A stretch of DNA of 16,909 nucleotides from Candidatus Brevibacterium intestinigallinarum (lineage in GTDB: Bacteria; Actinomycetota; Actinomycetes; Actinomycetales; Brevibacteriaceae), in the NCBI GenBank assembly GCA_019117325.1, contig DWZY01000309.1, positions 1 to 16,909 of the forward strand, read 5' to 3'. The notes under the pieces are model-generated. The model had not been told where the DNA came from. It did not search any database and saw nothing but the letters and a program-made list of their open reading frames with translations. The position numbers and the translations under genes are program-made. Of the stretch, positions 1 through 7,907 are shown in pieces (positions within the stretch are counted from its first letter, which is position 1; each line of letters begins with the position of its first letter).

Positions 1-399
1 GATGTCGCCCAGCACCACCTGCAGGCCCAGCAGGACGATGCCCGCCCGCAGCAGGGTCTTCGAGCTGTAGGTCATCCCGGGAGCGGTGGCCGCCGGCAGC
101 GGCACCAGATTCGCGACGACGATGCCCACGATGATCGCCAGCAGCAGCGGGCTCATCCCAGGCAGGAACGACCCGGCGACTGTCGCGGCGACACCGGCGG
201 TCGCAGCCAGGGCGATGCCGGGCAGGAGGCTGGGCGATGTCGTTCCGGAAGGAGTCTTCGTGCCGAGCGGCTCCTGCGCTGCCGGACCGGAGGGTTGGGG
301 TGCACCGGGAGAGCCCTGTGCGTCGGTCCCGTCCGGTGCGAAGGTCGGGCCGCAGCCGCTGTCTGCGGCAGTCGAATCGTGGTGTGCGGGTGAACTCAT
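1..399 (-). CDS. YeiH/UPF0324-family putative sulfate exporter, 3' end cut off by window
   Basis: The open frame runs from an ATG at 399 to the window edge (133 codons, no stop). The first 58 or so residues are polar, rich in Gly, Pro, Ser and Asp, and probably cytoplasmic. Two hydrophobic stretches follow (about residues 60-75 and 78-100, with LPGMSPLLLAIIVGIVVANL), then the segment SSKTLLRAGIVLLGLQ, which is typical of the YeiH/UPF0324 membrane family. That family is annotated as putative sulfate or sulfite exporters, usually about 330-350 residues with 8-10 membrane segments, so roughly 60% of the protein lies outside the window. A GGGAG Shine-Dalgarno site ends about 11 bases before the ATG. 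The gene is divergent from a LysR regulator, as yeiH often is. Family call is good; the transported substrate is only inferred from the family name. The long polar N-terminus is unusual. Confidence 0.8.
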   Translation of the reverse strand, partial: MSSPAHHDSTAADSGCGPTFAPDGTDAQGSPGAPQPSGPAAQEPLGTKTPSGTTSPSLLPGIALAATAGVAATVAGSFLPGMSPLLLAIIVGIVVANLVPLPAATAPGMTYSSKTLLRAGIVLLGLQVVLGDI

Positions 400-457
400 G
401 GTGACGACTCTCCCGCCTGTGGGCGAACCGCAGTAGACGGTTGTTCCGATGCAGGGC

Positions 458-472
458 ATATCATCCTGATAT
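458..472. promoter_or_regulatory. LysR-type binding palindrome (T-N11-A) in the yeiH-lysR divergent region
   Basis: A perfect inverted repeat, ATATCA-TCC-TGATAT, contains the T-N11-A pattern (T459, A471) of LysR-family operators. It lies in the 71-bp gap between the divergent transporter and regulator and overlaps the regulator's ATG (471). Binding here would suit autorepression and control of the transporter, because the site is about 60 bp upstream of the transporter start codon. The repeat is seen directly; its function is inferred. Confidence 0.65.
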
Positions 473-1484
473 GACTCCGGAGACATCGGGCCCGCACCAT
501 CTGCCCAACCTGCAGGCGCTCGCCCTGTTCGTCGCCGTCGTCGACGAGGGCAGCCTGGGTGCCGGTGCCCGCCGCCTGGAGATCCACCAGCCCAATGCCA
601 GCCGCCTCATCGCCCGCCTCGAGGCCGAGGCCGGCGCACCTCTGCTGGACCGGCACCCCCGCGGGTCCCGGCCCACCCCGGCCGGCCTGGTCTACGCCGC
701 CCACGCGCGGGAGCTGCTCGACGCAGCCCAGCACTTCACCGACTGGCTGCGCACCACCCGCGACGCAGAGGCTCCCGAGCTGCGCGTGGGCGCCAGCATG
801 ACGATCGCAGAGCACCTGGTCCCCCTGTGGCTGACGGACCTGCGGCGCACCGCGCCCGCCACGCGCGTGCTCCTGGAGGTCGAGAACTCGACGCGCGTCA
901 TCGAGGACGTGCGGTCGGGCCGTCTGCGTCTGGGCTTCATCGAGACTCCGCACGTCCCCCGCGACATCCACTCCCGGGTCGTCTCCCAGGACGAACTGGT
1001 CCTCGTCATCGCGCCGCACCACCCGTGGGCCGACCGCAGCGCGCCGGTGGGCGCGGCGGAGCTCGCGGCGACGCCCCTGGTCGTGCGCGAGGGCGGTTCC
1101 GGCACCCGCGACGCCCTGGCGGTGGTCCTGGGCGATCTCCCGCAGGCCCCGCCTGTCCTGGAACTGGGCAGCAACGCCGCCGTGCGGATCGCGGTGGCCT
1201 CGGGAGCCGGCCCGGCGGTCCTCAGTGCGCTCGCCGTCCGAACCCAGCTGGAGTCCGGCGAACTGCTGCGTGTCCCGCTGGACGGAGTGGGCGCGACTGC
1301 TGTGGGCGCGACCGATGCGAGTGCGACCCGCGCGGGCGGGACTGATGCGCGTGCGAAGGGGGTGAAAGGCGCGGGCCTGCGACGGCAGTTCACCGCGGTG
1401 TGGACGGGGCCTCGGCGGTTGACGGGGGCGGCAGCGGACCTCGTCGCGATCGCGGAGAGGACCGCGGGCGGCTCGCCCGCGTGA
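471..1484 (+). CDS. LysR-family transcriptional regulator
   Basis: The 337-residue protein has an N-terminal winged helix-turn-helix (about residues 12-72: LQALALFVAVVDEGSLGAGA, then NASRLIARLEAEAGAPLLDR and TPAGL). A LysR substrate-binding domain follows from about residue 95. I chose ATG 471; the same frame is open from TTG 441, but that adds ten non-conserved residues and has no good ribosome site. No strong Shine-Dalgarno precedes 471 either (GCAGGG lies 14 bases upstream), so the message may be leaderless. The gene is divergent from the YeiH-type transporter, so it probably controls that gene and itself. Oddity: residues 272-302 are an Ala/Gly/Thr-rich stretch made of five degenerate five-residue repeats inserted just before the last 35 residues of the effector domain. 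The ligand is unknown; sulfite/sulfate or cysteine-related signals are possible from the transporter. Confidence 0.9.
   Translation: MTPETSGPHHLPNLQALALFVAVVDEGSLGAGARRLEIHQPNASRLIARLEAEAGAPLLDRHPRGSRPTPAGLVYAAHARELLDAAQHFTDWLRTTRDAEAPELRVGASMTIAEHLVPLWLTDLRRTAPATRVLLEVENSTRVIEDVRSGRLRLGFIETPHVPRDIHSRVVSQDELVLVIAPHHPWADRSAPVGAAELAATPLVVREGGSGTRDALAVVLGDLPQAPPVLELGSNAAVRIAVASGAGPAVLSALAVRTQLESGELLRVPLDGVGATAVGATDASATRAGGTDARAKGVKGAGLRRQFTAVWTGPRRLTGAAADLVAIAERTAGGSPA
1287..1361 (+). repeat. Five degenerate 15-bp tandem repeats inside the LysR gene
   Basis: Five successive 15-base units encode VGATA, VGATD, ASATR, AGGTD and ARAKG. The first two units share 11 identical bases at the start (GTGGGCGCGAC). 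All units keep the reading frame. They add about 25-30 residues to the C-terminal part of the effector domain compared with ordinary LysR proteins. Likely a slippage-generated, flexible loop. Confidence 0.75.
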
Positions 1485-1700
1485 GCGACCCGTTGATCTG
1501 AGCACCGTGCCCACGTGACGCGGGGCGGGCCGCGGTGAGCCGACCGCGGGACCGTCTCGGGTCCAGCGGAGATCGGTGAATCCGTTCGCACAGATGGGTA
1601 CAGTCGCAGGTGGGGGCAATCGCCCCCTCACGCACGACACCACGGCGAGGTGGTGCCGGGATACCACTGACGAGCGACGACGCTCGGGAGGACGGCGGAC
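1485..1700 (+). promoter_or_regulatory. 216-bp intergenic leader with two hairpins upstream of the phosphotriesterase-family gene
   Basis: No coding frame is supported here. Two inverted repeats stand close together: GGGGGC (1612-1617) with GCCCCC (1622-1627) around a four-base loop, and CACCAC (1638-1643) with GTGGTG (1650-1655) around GGCGAG. Neither is followed by a T run, so they are not classical terminators for the LysR gene. They may be leader structures or binding sites for the downstream gene. A GGGAGGA ribosome site (1686-1692) ends 8 bases before the ATG at 1701. I see no convincing -35/-10 pair. Confidence 0.4.
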
Positions 1701-2657
1701 ATGGCGGAAGTGCAGACGGTGACGGGTTCGATCGACAGTGCGGACCTGGGGAGGACGCTCGCGCACGAGCACGTGTTCGTGCTGGGCGAGGAGCACCGCC
1801 TCAACTATCAGGACTGGGACGAGGAGGCGATGGTCGAGAAGGCCGTCGCGGACCTGACGGAGCTCGCGAGCCTGGGCATCGATTCGATCATGGACCCCAC
1901 GGTCCTGGGCCTGGGCCGGTACATCCCGCGCATCCAGCGGATCGCGGAGCGCGTCGATCTGAACATCGTCGCGGCGACCGGCCTGTACACGTACAACGAG
2001 ATCCCCTTCCAGTTCCACTACACCGGCCCCGGTCTCCTCTTCGACCAGCCGGAACCGCTCACGGAGATGTTCGTGAAGGACCTGACGAAGGGCATCGCGG
2101 ACACCGGCGTGCGCGCCGCGTTCCTCAAATGCGCGATCGAGGAGCAGGGCCTGACACCCGGCGTCGAGCGCGTCATGCGGGCGGTCGGCCAGGCGCACGT
2201 GCGCACCGGCGCGCCCATCACCGTGCACACGAATCCGCACACCCGCTCCGGCCTCGAGGCCCAGCGCGTCCTGCGCGAGGAGGGCGTCGACCTCACGAAG
2301 GTGGTCATCGGGCACTCCGGTGACTCGACGGACCTCGACTATCTCAAGGAGGTCGCGGACGCGGGATCGCTCCTGGGTATGGACCGGTTCGGCCTGGACG
2401 TCCTCCTCCCGTTCGAGCAGCGCGTCGACACCGTCGCGCAGCTGGCGGCGGCCGGATACGCGGACCGCATGGTCCTCGCCCACGACGCGGCCTGCTTCAT
2501 CGATTGGTTCGACCCGGAAGCGAAGCGGCAGGCGGTCCCGCAGTGGAACTACCGACACATCTCCGACGACGTTCTGCCCGCACTGCGGGAGCGCGGAGTC
2601 ACGGACGAGCAGATCGAGACGATGCTGGTGGGCAACGTGCGGCGGTACTTCGAGTGA
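1701..2657 (+). CDS. Phosphotriesterase-family metal-dependent hydrolase (likely lactonase/esterase)
   Basis: The 318-residue protein is full length for the phosphotriesterase (PTE, amidohydrolase superfamily) fold. All expected binuclear metal ligands are visible: H22 and H24 (LAHEHV), the carboxylated-lysine candidate K143 (AAFLKCA), H176 (ITVHTN), H205 (VIGHSGD) and D262 (LAHDAA). Bacterial relatives of this size are mostly lactonases or proteins of unknown natural substrate rather than true organophosphate hydrolases, so I call it a PTE-family hydrolase only. No signal peptide is seen, so it should be cytoplasmic. The ATG at 1701 has a strong GGGAGGA site 8 bases upstream. Transcription appears to be its own, after a 216-bp leader. 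It ends only 4 bp from the stop codon of a convergent amidohydrolase. A shared pathway with that gene is possible but unproven. Confidence 0.88.
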   Translation: MAEVQTVTGSIDSADLGRTLAHEHVFVLGEEHRLNYQDWDEEAMVEKAVADLTELASLGIDSIMDPTVLGLGRYIPRIQRIAERVDLNIVAATGLYTYNEIPFQFHYTGPGLLFDQPEPLTEMFVKDLTKGIADTGVRAAFLKCAIEEQGLTPGVERVMRAVGQAHVRTGAPITVHTNPHTRSGLEAQRVLREEGVDLTKVVIGHSGDSTDLDYLKEVADAGSLLGMDRFGLDVLLPFEQRVDTVAQLAAAGYADRMVLAHDAACFIDWFDPEAKRQAVPQWNYRHISDDVLPALRERGVTDEQIETMLVGNVRRYFE

Positions 2658-2661
2658 GGGA

Positions 2662-3531
2662 CTACTCGCTCACGCCGTAGAACTCTGCCGCGTTCTGCCA
2701 GAAGACGGCCGACTGGTGCTCCGTCGGCAGGGTGTCCCGGATGAGGGCGAGGTCTTCGGGCCGGAAGGGGCGGCGCGCCCGCGTCGACGGCAGGTCCGTG
2801 CCCACCATGAGGGCGGTGGGGTCGACGTCGACGATCGCGGCGAGCGTCCGGGCGGGATCCATGTCGATGCGGCCGAACCCGGTCGCCTTCACCTTCACGC
2901 CCTGCTCCACGAGGCGCAGCAGCTGCGGCAGTCCGTCCTCGTGCATCCCCAGGTGGTCGATGCTGACGGCCGGCAGCGCGGCGATCCGGCGGGCCAGGTC
3001 GTCGTCGATCGTGCGCGCGTCGATGTAGAGCTCGGCGTGCCAGCCCGCCCGGTCGTGGACCCGCTGGGCGAGGTGCTCCAGGTCATCCAGTGCCGCCGAT
3101 CCGCCCCGTGCCACGTTGAACCGCACGGCCCGCACTCCCGCCGCGTGCAGCCGGTCGATCTCCTGGTCCTCGATCTCGACCGGCAGCTGCGTCACGCCCG
3201 CGAAGCCGGGCCCCAGCTGCGCCAGCGCCTCCACCAGATACCCCTGGTCGAACGCCTGGAACGACCCGGACACGACCGCACCGCCGCGCACCGCGAATCC
3301 ATGGGGCGTCAGGTGCGCGTTCGCCTCCCGGTAGTCATCCACCGTGAACGGGTCCGGCAGGTACCCGTTGTTCTCCACGAGGGGGAACCGCGGATCGACG
3401 ATGTGCAGGTGCGCGTCGAAGACGGGTCGGGTCTGCGGGGAGCCGGTCGGCTCGGTGGGCTCTGCCGGCTCTTCCGGCTCCGGTGACTCCGTGGACCCGG
3501 CCGACGCCGGCGGCTCTGGCTTCGCGCTCAT
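2662..3531 (-). CDS. Amidohydrolase-2 family (COG3618-type) TIM-barrel hydrolase
   Basis: The 289-residue protein has the PF04909-like layout. FDAHLHIVDPRFP sits at residues 38-50 (metal-binding H41/H43), SIDHLGMHEDGLPQL in the middle (a second metal-site His), and VGTDLPSTRA near the end (the catalytic Asp region). This resembles 2-pyrone-4,6-dicarboxylate lactonase and its many uncharacterised relatives, so hydrolysis of a lactone or cyclic ester is the best guess. Residues 5-35 are Pro/Glu/Ser/Thr-rich and probably disordered, unlike the usual compact N-terminus. The frame is open to 3594, but I chose ATG 3531: it has a strong AGGGGAGGA site with good spacing, whereas ATG 3567 and 3594 lie inside the operator repeats. 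The gene is divergent from the TetR regulator and very likely repressed by it through the two palindromes. Confidence 0.85.
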   Translation of the reverse strand: MSAKPEPPASAGSTESPEPEEPAEPTEPTGSPQTRPVFDAHLHIVDPRFPLVENNGYLPDPFTVDDYREANAHLTPHGFAVRGGAVVSGSFQAFDQGYLVEALAQLGPGFAGVTQLPVEIEDQEIDRLHAAGVRAVRFNVARGGSAALDDLEHLAQRVHDRAGWHAELYIDARTIDDDLARRIAALPAVSIDHLGMHEDGLPQLLRLVEQGVKVKATGFGRIDMDPARTLAAIVDVDPTALMVGTDLPSTRARRPFRPEDLALIRDTLPTEHQSAVFWQNAAEFYGVSE

Positions 3532-3557
3532 GCTCGGATCCTCCCCTGACGCACCGC

Positions 3558-3594
3558 GTGAACTCATGTTCACTAGGGGTGAATTGAAGTTCAC
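3558..3594. promoter_or_regulatory. Tandem TetR operators between divergent amidohydrolase and tetR genes
   Basis: Two 16-bp palindromes lie here: GTGAAC-TCAT-GTTCAC at 3558-3573 (perfect) and GTGAAT-TGAA-GTTCAC at 3579-3594 (one mismatch). Their centres are 21 bp apart, two turns of the helix, so two dimers could bind on one face of the DNA. A weak minus-strand promoter candidate (TTGAGT, 17-bp spacer, TAGTGA; 3598 to 3570) overlaps both. The position between a TetR gene and its divergent neighbour is the classic operator location. Repeats are seen; TetR binding is inferred. Confidence 0.75.
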
Positions 3595-3638
3595 TCAATG
3601 ATGAGAGCACCCTTCACCGCCCCAGGAGGACCAGCGTC

Positions 3639-4127
3639 ATGACGGCCGTGCAGGACGCGCGGGCGCAGGTGCGCGTTCGACAGATCGTCGACGCCGTGCT
3701 CTCGCTCATGCAGGAGAAGGGGTCGAACGCGGTCTCGATGCAGGCGATCGCCCGCGCCGCCGGCGTGAGCGTGGGGCTGCTGTACAAGTACTTCTCCGAC
3801 AAGGAGCAGATCCTCCTCGCCGTCATCACCCGCGTCCTGGGCGCGTTCCGCACCCGCGTGCCGGAGGCGATCGAGGGCATCGACGACCCGGTCGTGGCCG
3901 TCGTCGAGGCCGTGCGCCGCGCGGCGGAGGCCGGCGACCTGCGCGATGTGCCGCCGGAGATCTTCGCCTACGACCTGCTCGTCCTCGCCCACACGTGGGC
4001 GCTCAAGAACTGGTACTACCGCCGACTCGAGATGGACGTCGACGAATACGTGCGCCGGCAGGTGCACGCCGTCGTCCTCGGCGGCTTCACGGATGCCGCC
4101 CGCGCCCGCTGGGTGGCCGGGCGATAG
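3639..4127 (+). CDS. Short TetR/AcrR-family transcriptional repressor
   Basis: At 162 residues this is clearly shorter than the usual 185-220. The N-terminal helix-turn-helix is complete (about residues 12-60: IVDAVLSLMQEKG, then VSMQAIARAAGVSVGLLYKYFSDKEQIL). The C-terminal part (DLLVLAHTWALKNWYY, then VDEYVRRQVHAVVLGGF) looks like the usual last helices of the ligand domain. What seems reduced is the middle, around residues 68-100, where about 25-40 residues of helices 4-6 would be expected; no frameshift is apparent. ATG 3639 has an AGGAGG site (3624-3629) 9 bases upstream. It probably represses the divergent amidohydrolase and itself, and perhaps the P-type ATPase 58 bp downstream. The effector is unknown. 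Confidence 0.88.
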   Translation: MTAVQDARAQVRVRQIVDAVLSLMQEKGSNAVSMQAIARAAGVSVGLLYKYFSDKEQILLAVITRVLGAFRTRVPEAIEGIDDPVVAVVEAVRRAAEAGDLRDVPPEIFAYDLLVLAHTWALKNWYYRRLEMDVDEYVRRQVHAVVLGGFTDAARARWVAGR

Positions 4128-4140
4128 GCTGAGGCCCGCG

Positions 4141-4160
4141 GCCCGGGCGCGGGCCCGGGC
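4141..4160 (+). repeat. GC-only inverted repeat between tetR and the P-type ATPase
   Basis: The 8-base self-complementary sequence GCCCGGGC occurs at 4141-4148 and again at 4153-4160, separated by GCGG. The RNA can form a strong 8-bp stem with a four-base loop. No T run follows, so it is more likely an attenuating or processing structure between the two genes than a full terminator. The ATPase ribosome site (GGGAG, 4173-4177) begins 13 bases later. Confidence 0.5.
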
Positions 4161-4185
4161 ACTTCGTCGGACGGGAGTGACAGCA

Positions 4186-6057
<1,872 letters not shown>

Positions 6058-6097
6058 GCGGCGACGTCCGTCCCGCCGCGCTCCCATGCGTCGGCGA

Positions 6098-6127
6098 TTG
6101 AGCGTTCGATCAACGATGGCGCACAAT
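6098..6127 (+). promoter_or_regulatory. Candidate promoter of the SDR gene with an internal inverted repeat
   Basis: TTGAGC (6098-6103) and CACAAT (6122-6127) are 18 bp apart, a reasonable housekeeping sigma-factor promoter 32 bp before the SDR start. The -35 box and spacer also form an imperfect inverted repeat (6098-6113; TTGA with TCAA at the ends, 6 of 8 pairs matching), which could be a repressor site. No regulator gene adjoins it. Inferred from pattern only. Confidence 0.4.
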
Positions 6128-6159
6128 GGGTGTGACCGAGGACGTCCAGGAGGAGCGAC

Positions 6160-7002
6160 ATGACCGAGGCAACGACGCACGATCCGGTGAGCAACCTGTC
6201 CCCGACGATGCTGGAGGGCCACGTCGCCTTCATCACGGGCGGCGGTTCCGGCATCAATCTGGGGATCGCACGCGCGTTCGCGCGCTGTGGGGCGAAGGTC
6301 GCGATCTGCGGCCGGACGGAGGAGCGGCTCGAGGCGGCCGCGGAGGAGCTGCGCGGCCTGGGCGCGGAGGTCGCCTTCCAGGCCGCGGACGTCCGCGACG
6401 CCGAGGCCCTGCAGGCATCCGTAGACCACGCCGTCTCCCAGCTGGGGGACATCAGCATCGCCGTGGCCGGTGCGGCCGGCAACTTCTACGCGCAGGCGGA
6501 GAAGATGAGTTCCAACGCGTTCCGCACGGTCGTCGACATCGACCTCATGGGCGCCTACCACACGGCCCGTGCCACGTTCCCGTCGCTCAAGAAGACGCGC
6601 GGGTCGATCCTCTTCATCACCGCCGGTCAGGCCTTCAAGGCGATGAAGTACCAGGCGCACGTGGGGGCCGCGAAGGCCGGTATCGAGATGCTCATGAAGG
6701 ACCTGGCGCTCGAATGGGGGCCGCACGGCATCCGCTCGAACTCGCTGGTGCCGGGACCCGTGGAGGGGACCGAGGGCATGGCGCGCCTGGCGGGCGACAC
6801 GGGTGACGAGATGTGGAAGAAGGCCGTTCCGCTGGGCCGCTACGCCTCGACTGCGGAGATGGGCGCGATGGCCGCCGTGCTGTCCGGCCCGCTGGGCGCC
6901 TATGTGACGGGCTCGCAGTACATGGTCGACGGCGGTACCGGGCTCGTGAGCACGACCCACATCTCCGACGCGGTCGAGAAGTCGCTGTTCGCGCAGGAGT
7001 GA
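6160..7002 (+). CDS. SDR oxidoreductase resembling 2,4-dienoyl-CoA reductase
   Basis: The 280-residue Rossmann-fold protein has cofactor motif TGGGSGI (26-32) and R52 at the end of the second strand, favouring NADP(H). The expected NNAG is replaced by VAGAAGN. At the active site K172 is present, but the residue four before it is V168, not the Tyr of the usual YxxxK. That region (GQAFKAMKYQAHVGAAKAG) and the later PGPVEGTEG closely match the 2,4-dienoyl-CoA reductase branch (DECR1/DECR2, FadH-independent type), which also lacks the ordinary YxxxK. The likely role is reduction of an unsaturated acyl-CoA or a related reaction, supporting beta-oxidation. An AGGAGG site lies 6 bases before the ATG (6148-6153). 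It is the only gene in its transcript and converges on the hydrolase/monooxygenase pair. The substrate is inferred from family likeness. Confidence 0.85.
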   Translation: MTEATTHDPVSNLSPTMLEGHVAFITGGGSGINLGIARAFARCGAKVAICGRTEERLEAAAEELRGLGAEVAFQAADVRDAEALQASVDHAVSQLGDISIAVAGAAGNFYAQAEKMSSNAFRTVVDIDLMGAYHTARATFPSLKKTRGSILFITAGQAFKAMKYQAHVGAAKAGIEMLMKDLALEWGPHGIRSNSLVPGPVEGTEGMARLAGDTGDEMWKKAVPLGRYASTAEMGAMAAVLSGPLGAYVTGSQYMVDGGTGLVSTTHISDAVEKSLFAQE

Positions 7003-7011
7003 GGGGCTGTC

Positions 7012-7036
7012 CCGCTCGCCGTTCATCGGCGGGCGG
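7012..7036 (+). terminator. Hairpin between convergent SDR and hydrolase genes
   Basis: CCGCTCGCCG (7012-7021) pairs with CGGCGGGCGG (7027-7036) across loop TTCAT. In plus-strand RNA all ten pairs form, one as U-G; in minus-strand RNA that pair becomes an A-C mismatch. It sits alone in the 41-bp gap between two convergent genes and so probably serves as their terminator, stronger for the SDR. There is no T run, which is common in high-GC actinobacteria. Confidence 0.6.
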
Positions 7037-7043
7037 AATGCGC

Positions 7044-7853
7044 TCAGATCCGCTGCTCGTCCAGGAAGTCCAAAGCGATCCTCAGCAGGTCCTCGGTTCG
7101 TTCGACGTGCAGTGCATGGCTGGAGCCGGGCCCGGTGACGAGTTCGAAGCGGGCCCCGGGGATCGCATCGGCGACCTTCTTCGCCTGACGCGGTGGGGTG
7201 AGCAGATCCTGTTCTCCCACCACGACGAGGGTGGGGGCGGTGATGGCGGGGATCCGATCGCGCGAATCGAATGCGAGGTCCGCGTCCCACTGCTCGACGG
7301 TCACCTGCATCTGCTCCTCGGTCTGCGGCTGGAACGGGAGGGACGGCGCCATGAGCTCCGCCAGATCCGGTCGGTCGAGCATCTCCGGCGAATAGGCGAG
7401 TCCGGTGGCGGTCATGGCCGTCTCGAAGTCACGATGCACGTAGGGAAGTCGCAGTGCGCTGAGCAGGGAGCGCTGATAGCCATCGCAGGCCGACCAGGTC
7501 GCGTACATGACCGCAGACGCGACCTGTTCCGGGTGCGCCAGCGCCAGTTCCTGCGCGATCGCCGAGCCCAAGGACCATCCGAGCACGTGCGCGCGGGGGA
7601 TCTCCAATGCCTCGAGCAGAGCGGAAGCGTCCTCGGCCAGCGAGTCGACTGAGATAGGTTCTTCGCCGCGCTCGCTTCCGCCCAGGCCACGGTTGTCGAA
7701 GGCGATGACCTGGTACTTCCCTTCGAAGCCGGCGCGGAACTCACCCCACAACGGGATCGATCCGGTCGTGCCCATGATGAGCAGGAGGGGTTCACCACTG
7801 CCGGTGATCTCGTAGTTCATGGTGATTCCGGTGCGGACGGGGATCTGCGGCAT
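7044..7853 (-). CDS. Alpha/beta-hydrolase (esterase or enol-lactonase type)
   Basis: The 269-residue serine hydrolase has a visible catalytic triad: nucleophile S94 in GWSLGS (92-97), acid D216 in VVGEQDLLTPP, and H246 in GSSHALHVE. An early oxyanion-hole segment (LLLIMGTTGSIPLWGEF) and FDNRGLGGS follow the pattern of 3-oxoadipate enol-lactonase-like and small esterase members of the family. No signal peptide is seen. A GAGGAG site lies 5 bases upstream of ATG 7853. It is the second gene of a minus-strand pair, 54 bp after a Baeyer-Villiger-type monooxygenase, so the natural guess is that it cleaves the ester or lactone made by that enzyme. The exact substrate is unknown. Confidence 0.88.
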   Translation of the reverse strand: MPQIPVRTGITMNYEITGSGEPLLLIMGTTGSIPLWGEFRAGFEGKYQVIAFDNRGLGGSERGEEPISVDSLAEDASALLEALEIPRAHVLGWSLGSAIAQELALAHPEQVASAVMYATWSACDGYQRSLLSALRLPYVHRDFETAMTATGLAYSPEMLDRPDLAELMAPSLPFQPQTEEQMQVTVEQWDADLAFDSRDRIPAITAPTLVVVGEQDLLTPPRQAKKVADAIPGARFELVTGPGSSHALHVERTEDLLRIALDFLDEQRI

Positions 7854-7907
7854 TGCTGCTCCTCAGGGATGTGACGGGATTCGATGGTGAGTGTTGTGAC
7901 TCCGTTG

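Noticed and set aside
390..400. Eleven bases (GTGAACTCATG) identical to the left part of the TetR operator at 3558
   Set aside because: The second arm is missing (GGTGAC instead of GTTCAC), and the match is mostly the start codon context ATGAGTTCAC of the transporter gene, so it is probably coincidence.
86..436. Small plus-strand frame at the left edge
   Set aside because: It is antisense to the YeiH-type gene, whose hydrophobic segments and ribosome site are convincing.
396..2558. Long minus-strand open frame (720 codons) opposite the LysR and phosphotriesterase-family genes
   Set aside because: Arg/Asp/Gly/His-rich translation with no domain, spanning two well-supported genes; a shadow frame caused by high GC content.
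1701..2657. True organophosphate-degrading phosphotriesterase
   Set aside because: Metal ligands are common to the whole family, and most bacterial members of this kind are lactonases or uncharacterised; there is no sequence evidence for organophosphate use.
4141..4160. Rho-independent terminator after tetR
   Set aside because: A strong stem is present but no T run, and it lies in a 58-bp gap between two same-strand genes that may be co-transcribed; listed as a repeat only.
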